Shown: positions 6,811-8,644 of the stretch, piece by piece
Layout of the letters: the number at the start of each line of letters is the position of its first letter
Position numbering within the stretch: position 1 is the first letter of the stretch
Origin: an uncultured Clostridia bacterium
Lineage (GTDB): Bacteria; Bacillota; Clostridia; Oscillospirales; Ruminococcaceae
DNA: 8,644 bases
Reading direction: 5' to 3'
Assembly (NCBI GenBank): GCA_937901805.1
Contig: CALDJI010000187.1
Coordinates: 1 to 8,644 of the forward strand
Program-made: the position numbers and the translations under genes
The notes under the pieces: generated by a model
The model's database searches: none
The model's input: the letters and a program-made list of their open reading frames with translations, nothing else
Told to the model about the DNA's origin: nothing

Positions 6811-6820
6811 ATCCGTTTTT
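6783..6820 (+). terminator. Possible weak terminator or alternative hairpins at the end of the 142-residue gene
   Basis: ACGCCGT (6783-6789) can pair with ACGGCGT (6801-6807). Alternatively AAACGG (6799-6804) can pair with CCGTTT (6813-6818), next to a T-run at 6816-6820. The two pairings exclude each other. This overlaps the 3' end of the reading frame and precedes the patatin ribosome binding site at 6831, so it could attenuate the next gene, but both stems are short. Confidence 0.25.
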
Positions 6821-6848
6821 AAAAGTTTTAAGGAAGGATATGTAAAAT

Positions 6849-7541
6849 ATGGAAAAAGTCGGACTTATCCTGGAAGGCGGGGGGATGCGCGGCCTGTATA
6901 CAATTGGCGCCTTGGACTGCCTGTATGACGAAAAAATCCTGTTCCGCGACGTCATTGGGGTATCCGCAGGCGCATGCAATGCGACCTCCTATTTATCCGG
7001 ACAGCGCGGAAGAAATTTGGAAATCAACACCCGGTTTGTCGATGACAAACGCTATATCAGTTATTCCGGGCTGTTGACCCGTGGGAGTGTGTTTGGAATG
7101 GACTTTATTTTTGATGAAATTCCAAAGCGTCTGCTCCCCTATGATTATGAAGCGTTTTTTGCTTCCGGCTGTCATTTAACTGCAGTTGCCACTGACTGCC
7201 AGACAGGAAAAGCTGTTTACTTGAACGCCGACAGTGCTTCTCCGGATGAGATGAACCGGATGATCCGAGCCTCCAGCTCCCTTCCAATGCTTGCCCCCGC
7301 TGTAGAAATTGACGGACGCAAGCTGGTGGATGGAGGAACTGCGGATTCTATCCCCATCCGGTATTTTGAATCTCAGGGGTTTTCCAAAAATGTCGTCATC
7401 CTAACGCAGAACGCCGGCTACCGGAAGTCCCCCAATTCCCTATGGTGGGCATGTCGTCTGCGCTATCCGAAATACCGGTGTCTGGCTGAAGCTATGCGGG
7501 ATCGTCATCTTTTCTACAATGATACGCTTGCGGCCTTCTGA
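6849..7541 (+). CDS. Patatin-like phospholipase/acylhydrolase, frameshifted near the C-terminus
   Basis: Patatin-like proteins hydrolyse acyl ester bonds of lipids with a Ser-Asp dyad. The 230 residues read here show the oxyanion-hole motif GGGMRG (10-15), the nucleophile elbow GVSAG (37-41, Ser39) and the dyad segment DGG (161-163, Asp161). LEGGGMRGLYTIGALD, RASSSLP and GTADSIPI are typical of the bacterial patatin family of about 280-300 residues. Start 6849 has AAGGAAGGA about 10 nt upstream. The frame ends abruptly after HLFYNDTLAAF, just where relatives continue with an amphipathic helix and an IRPS segment. That segment reappears immediately downstream one frame over. The catalytic core is intact, so partial activity is possible. 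Physiological substrate unknown. Confidence 0.85.
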   Translation: MEKVGLILEGGGMRGLYTIGALDCLYDEKILFRDVIGVSAGACNATSYLSGQRGRNLEINTRFVDDKRYISYSGLLTRGSVFGMDFIFDEIPKRLLPYDYEAFFASGCHLTAVATDCQTGKAVYLNADSASPDEMNRMIRASSSLPMLAPAVEIDGRKLVDGGTADSIPIRYFESQGFSKNVVILTQNAGYRKSPNSLWWACRLRYPKYRCLAEAMRDRHLFYNDTLAAF

Positions 7542-7725
7542 ACCGATCACTGTTTCCCGTACGGAAAAAGATTATGACAAGCTATATGCTCTGTACCAAA
7601 ACGGATACCGCGACATGAAGCGCGCCGTCCCTGCGTTAAGGGAATTTCTATCCGGGCTTGACGGAGTATTTTATACCCATGTGGAATCCCAAAAACAAAT
7701 CACACCCACCAGGAGGACAAAATGA
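7524..7725 (+). pseudogene. Out-of-frame C-terminal remnant of the patatin-like gene
   Basis: In the +1 frame relative to the upstream patatin gene the sequence reads RLRPSEPITVSRTEKD, then YDKLYALYQNGYRD and PALREFL. This is the pattern of the family C-terminus (IRPS..., EKD..KL..LY..GY.D, L..FL). Joining the frames near 7524-7530 leaves about 14 family residues missing between YNDTL and RPSEP. An out-of-frame deletion of roughly 40 nt is therefore likelier than a single-base error. The ATG at 7519 that opens this frame has no ribosome binding site. The stop TGA (7723-7725) overlaps the ATG of the next gene. It is read here as part of a broken gene, not an independent one. Confidence 0.7.
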
Positions 7726-8282
7726 AACAGCCTGCAATCAAAGACGTATACCTTTACCGTTATTTTAAAAAGCTGATGTTTATCTCGCTCTGGATATCGG
7801 GCGTCGCCTTGGTGGCGGAATATGCTATTCCATTGGCATTCCAGTCTGCCAATGCGGATCTCCTCTCTGCTGCCAGCGGTTCCGTCAGTTCCGGCGCAGC
7901 AGCCGGGGGAAATTCGATTTTGAATCATATCAAATACAGTATCAATCCCCTGATTTTGACCGCCTGTGTCGTGGGTTATATTGCCGCATGTTACTTGGTT
8001 TATAAAAGCCCGGATATGGCGGCTGGGATCCGCCCAACCGGATTGTACATCCTCTGCCCGGCCTGCCTGGTTTTCTTGGTCATGGGAGATTTGTATGCGT
8101 TCCTGGTCACACTCGGCATCTGTCTCACCGCCATCAAACTGCTGTCCAGCCCAAGCCTTCAGTATGATGAGGACGCAGAGTGGAAAAAACGCCGGGAGGA
8201 AGAACAGGCTCTTAGAGAACTTGAAAACTTTGAGGATGAGCCTCATCAGGATGAGGATGTTGAACAGGAAGAAGAAAATTAG
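7722..8282 (+). CDS. Hypothetical membrane protein with acidic C-terminal tail
   Basis: The 186-residue product is not recognised. Probable membrane spans lie at about residues 18-40, 75-94 and 106-141, the last long enough for two spans split around G122-D123. A small-residue, low-complexity loop rich in Ala, Ser and Gly (about 43-64) separates the first two. After residue 145 the chain becomes a soluble, highly charged tail: a KKRREEEQALRELE helix with coiled-coil character, then a strongly acidic end (about 166-186). The start is firm: AGGAGG at 7711-7716 lies 5 nt before the ATG. The ATG overlaps the stop of the patatin remnant (ATGA), implying translational coupling and a shared operon. 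The gene ends 31 bp before a strong terminator. Function unknown. Confidence 0.8.
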   Translation: MKQPAIKDVYLYRYFKKLMFISLWISGVALVAEYAIPLAFQSANADLLSAASGSVSSGAAAGGNSILNHIKYSINPLILTACVVGYIAACYLVYKSPDMAAGIRPTGLYILCPACLVFLVMGDLYAFLVTLGICLTAIKLLSSPSLQYDEDAEWKKRREEEQALRELENFEDEPHQDEDVEQEEEN

Positions 8283-8313
8283 TTTTGTATTGCTTTTCCA
8301 ATTAAAATGATCA

Positions 8314-8358
8314 AATAAAAGCCCTGCGATCGAAGTTTCCAATCGCAGGGCTTTTATT
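8314..8358. terminator. Bidirectional intrinsic terminator between convergent genes
   Basis: The 17-nt arm AATAAAAGCCCTGCGAT (8314-8330) pairs perfectly with 8342-8358 around an 11-nt loop. The G+C-rich stem core is flanked by A and T runs, giving U-rich ends on both strands. It ends the plus-strand membrane-protein unit and the minus-strand gene entering from the right edge, whose stop is at 8373. Confidence 0.92.
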
Positions 8359-8372
8359 AAACTCTTTGACAG

Positions 8373-8644
8373 TTACGGCTGAAGGGTAATCTGTTCCTTA
8401 TCATAGTATGCTGCCATATAGGTATTCCGGTAATGATCCGGGTCTTTTTCTACATCCGCAATAAACAGCGTATAGGGTTTCACTGTATAGGCCGGAAACG
8501 AAACCTGATTTTGGGAGTCATCTTCCAAAATAGAAACCCTTTGCAGATACTCCTCATGATATTGGGCTGCTTCCCCGCTTACCAGGGAATACAGAGCGCT
8601 GCTTGAGGTGTAGGTGATATCCGGCGTCAAAACACAGCTACACA
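8373..8644 (-). CDS. C-terminal part of an unidentified protein, cut by the window edge
   Basis: The minus-strand frame is open from the right edge (C-S-C-V-L-T-P-D-I-T-Y) to a TAA at 8373, giving 90 residues of a C-terminus; the true start is outside the window. The fragment is polar, with no membrane span. It includes a YHEEYLQRVSILEDD helix, a strand-like QVSFPAYTVKPYTLFIADVEKDP and a final YRNTYMAAYYDKEQITL. A closing DP..YRN...A.YY....I pattern of this kind occurs in extracytoplasmic tails of large polytopic membrane proteins of Firmicutes (DUF6056-like or glycosyltransferase-like), but this is a tentative resemblance. The gene converges on the plus-strand unit and shares its terminator. 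Confidence 0.6.
   Translation of the reverse strand, partial: CSCVLTPDITYTSSSALYSLVSGEAAQYHEEYLQRVSILEDDSQNQVSFPAYTVKPYTLFIADVEKDPDHYRNTYMAAYYDKEQITLQP

Noticed and set aside
8229..8265. GATGAG/CTCATC short repeats and mini-palindrome at the 3' end of the 186-residue gene
   Set aside because: Explained by acidic low-complexity coding (Glu/Asp codons); no independent structure needed.
7671..8342. A 223-codon minus-strand frame opposite the 186-residue membrane protein
   Set aside because: It runs through the bidirectional terminator, lacks a ribosome binding site and has low-complexity shadow composition; the plus-strand gene has a strong AGGAGG and a coupled start.
1..8644. CRISPR arrays, insertion sequences, attachment sites, rRNA or tRNA genes
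   Set aside because: No regular repeat-spacer pattern, transposase-like product, terminal inverted repeats around a gene, or tRNA/rRNA signature was seen on either strand.

Overview
The window reads as chromosomal DNA of a low-to-mid GC Gram-positive anaerobe of the class Clostridia, with Oscillospirales as a reasonable guess. This rests on the block SRP RNA > dnaX > ybaB > recR, on strong AGGAGG-type ribosome binding sites, on acetate kinase, and on the Firmicutes-type tRNA acetyltransferase TmcAL. No sequence search was possible, so the taxon is an inference.

Left part (1-3232). The window opens inside smpB on the plus strand. SmpB reads normally up to its conserved LLLHKREI segment, then loses the rest of its barrel and its basic tail and stops after a few unrelated residues. 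Facing it on the minus strand is a DNA replication and repair block. In transcription order it holds a small SRP RNA with its own promoter and terminator-like end, dnaX (clamp-loader gamma/tau), a weak attenuator-like hairpin, ybaB (nucleoid-associated protein) and recR (recombination mediator).

Middle (3233-5082). About 390 bp next to the SRP promoter hold no credible gene; small hairpins and short repeats there leave an unidentified RNA possible. A perfect 17-bp stem then forms the bidirectional terminator of ackA, which lies on the minus strand. The ackA upstream region is shared with the divergent tmcAL gene. It carries a perfect TTGACA -35 box for the plus strand and a perfect 16-bp palindrome placed like an operator for both genes. 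Both enzymes use acetate and ATP (acetate kinase; tRNA-Met cytidine acetate ligase), so joint control is plausible but unproven.

Right part (5083-8644). Downstream of tmcAL on the plus strand lie a 142-residue polytopic membrane protein, a patatin-like lipid hydrolase with an intact catalytic dyad but a frameshifting deletion near its C-terminus, and a 186-residue membrane protein with a very acidic tail that is translationally coupled to the patatin remnant. This unit ends at a strong bidirectional terminator shared with a convergent gene of unknown function that runs off the right edge.

Nothing in the window is clearly an undescribed system. The best leads are the truncated smpB, the shared palindromic operator, the broken patatin gene inside a cassette of unknown membrane proteins, and the gene-free segment at 3241-3628.
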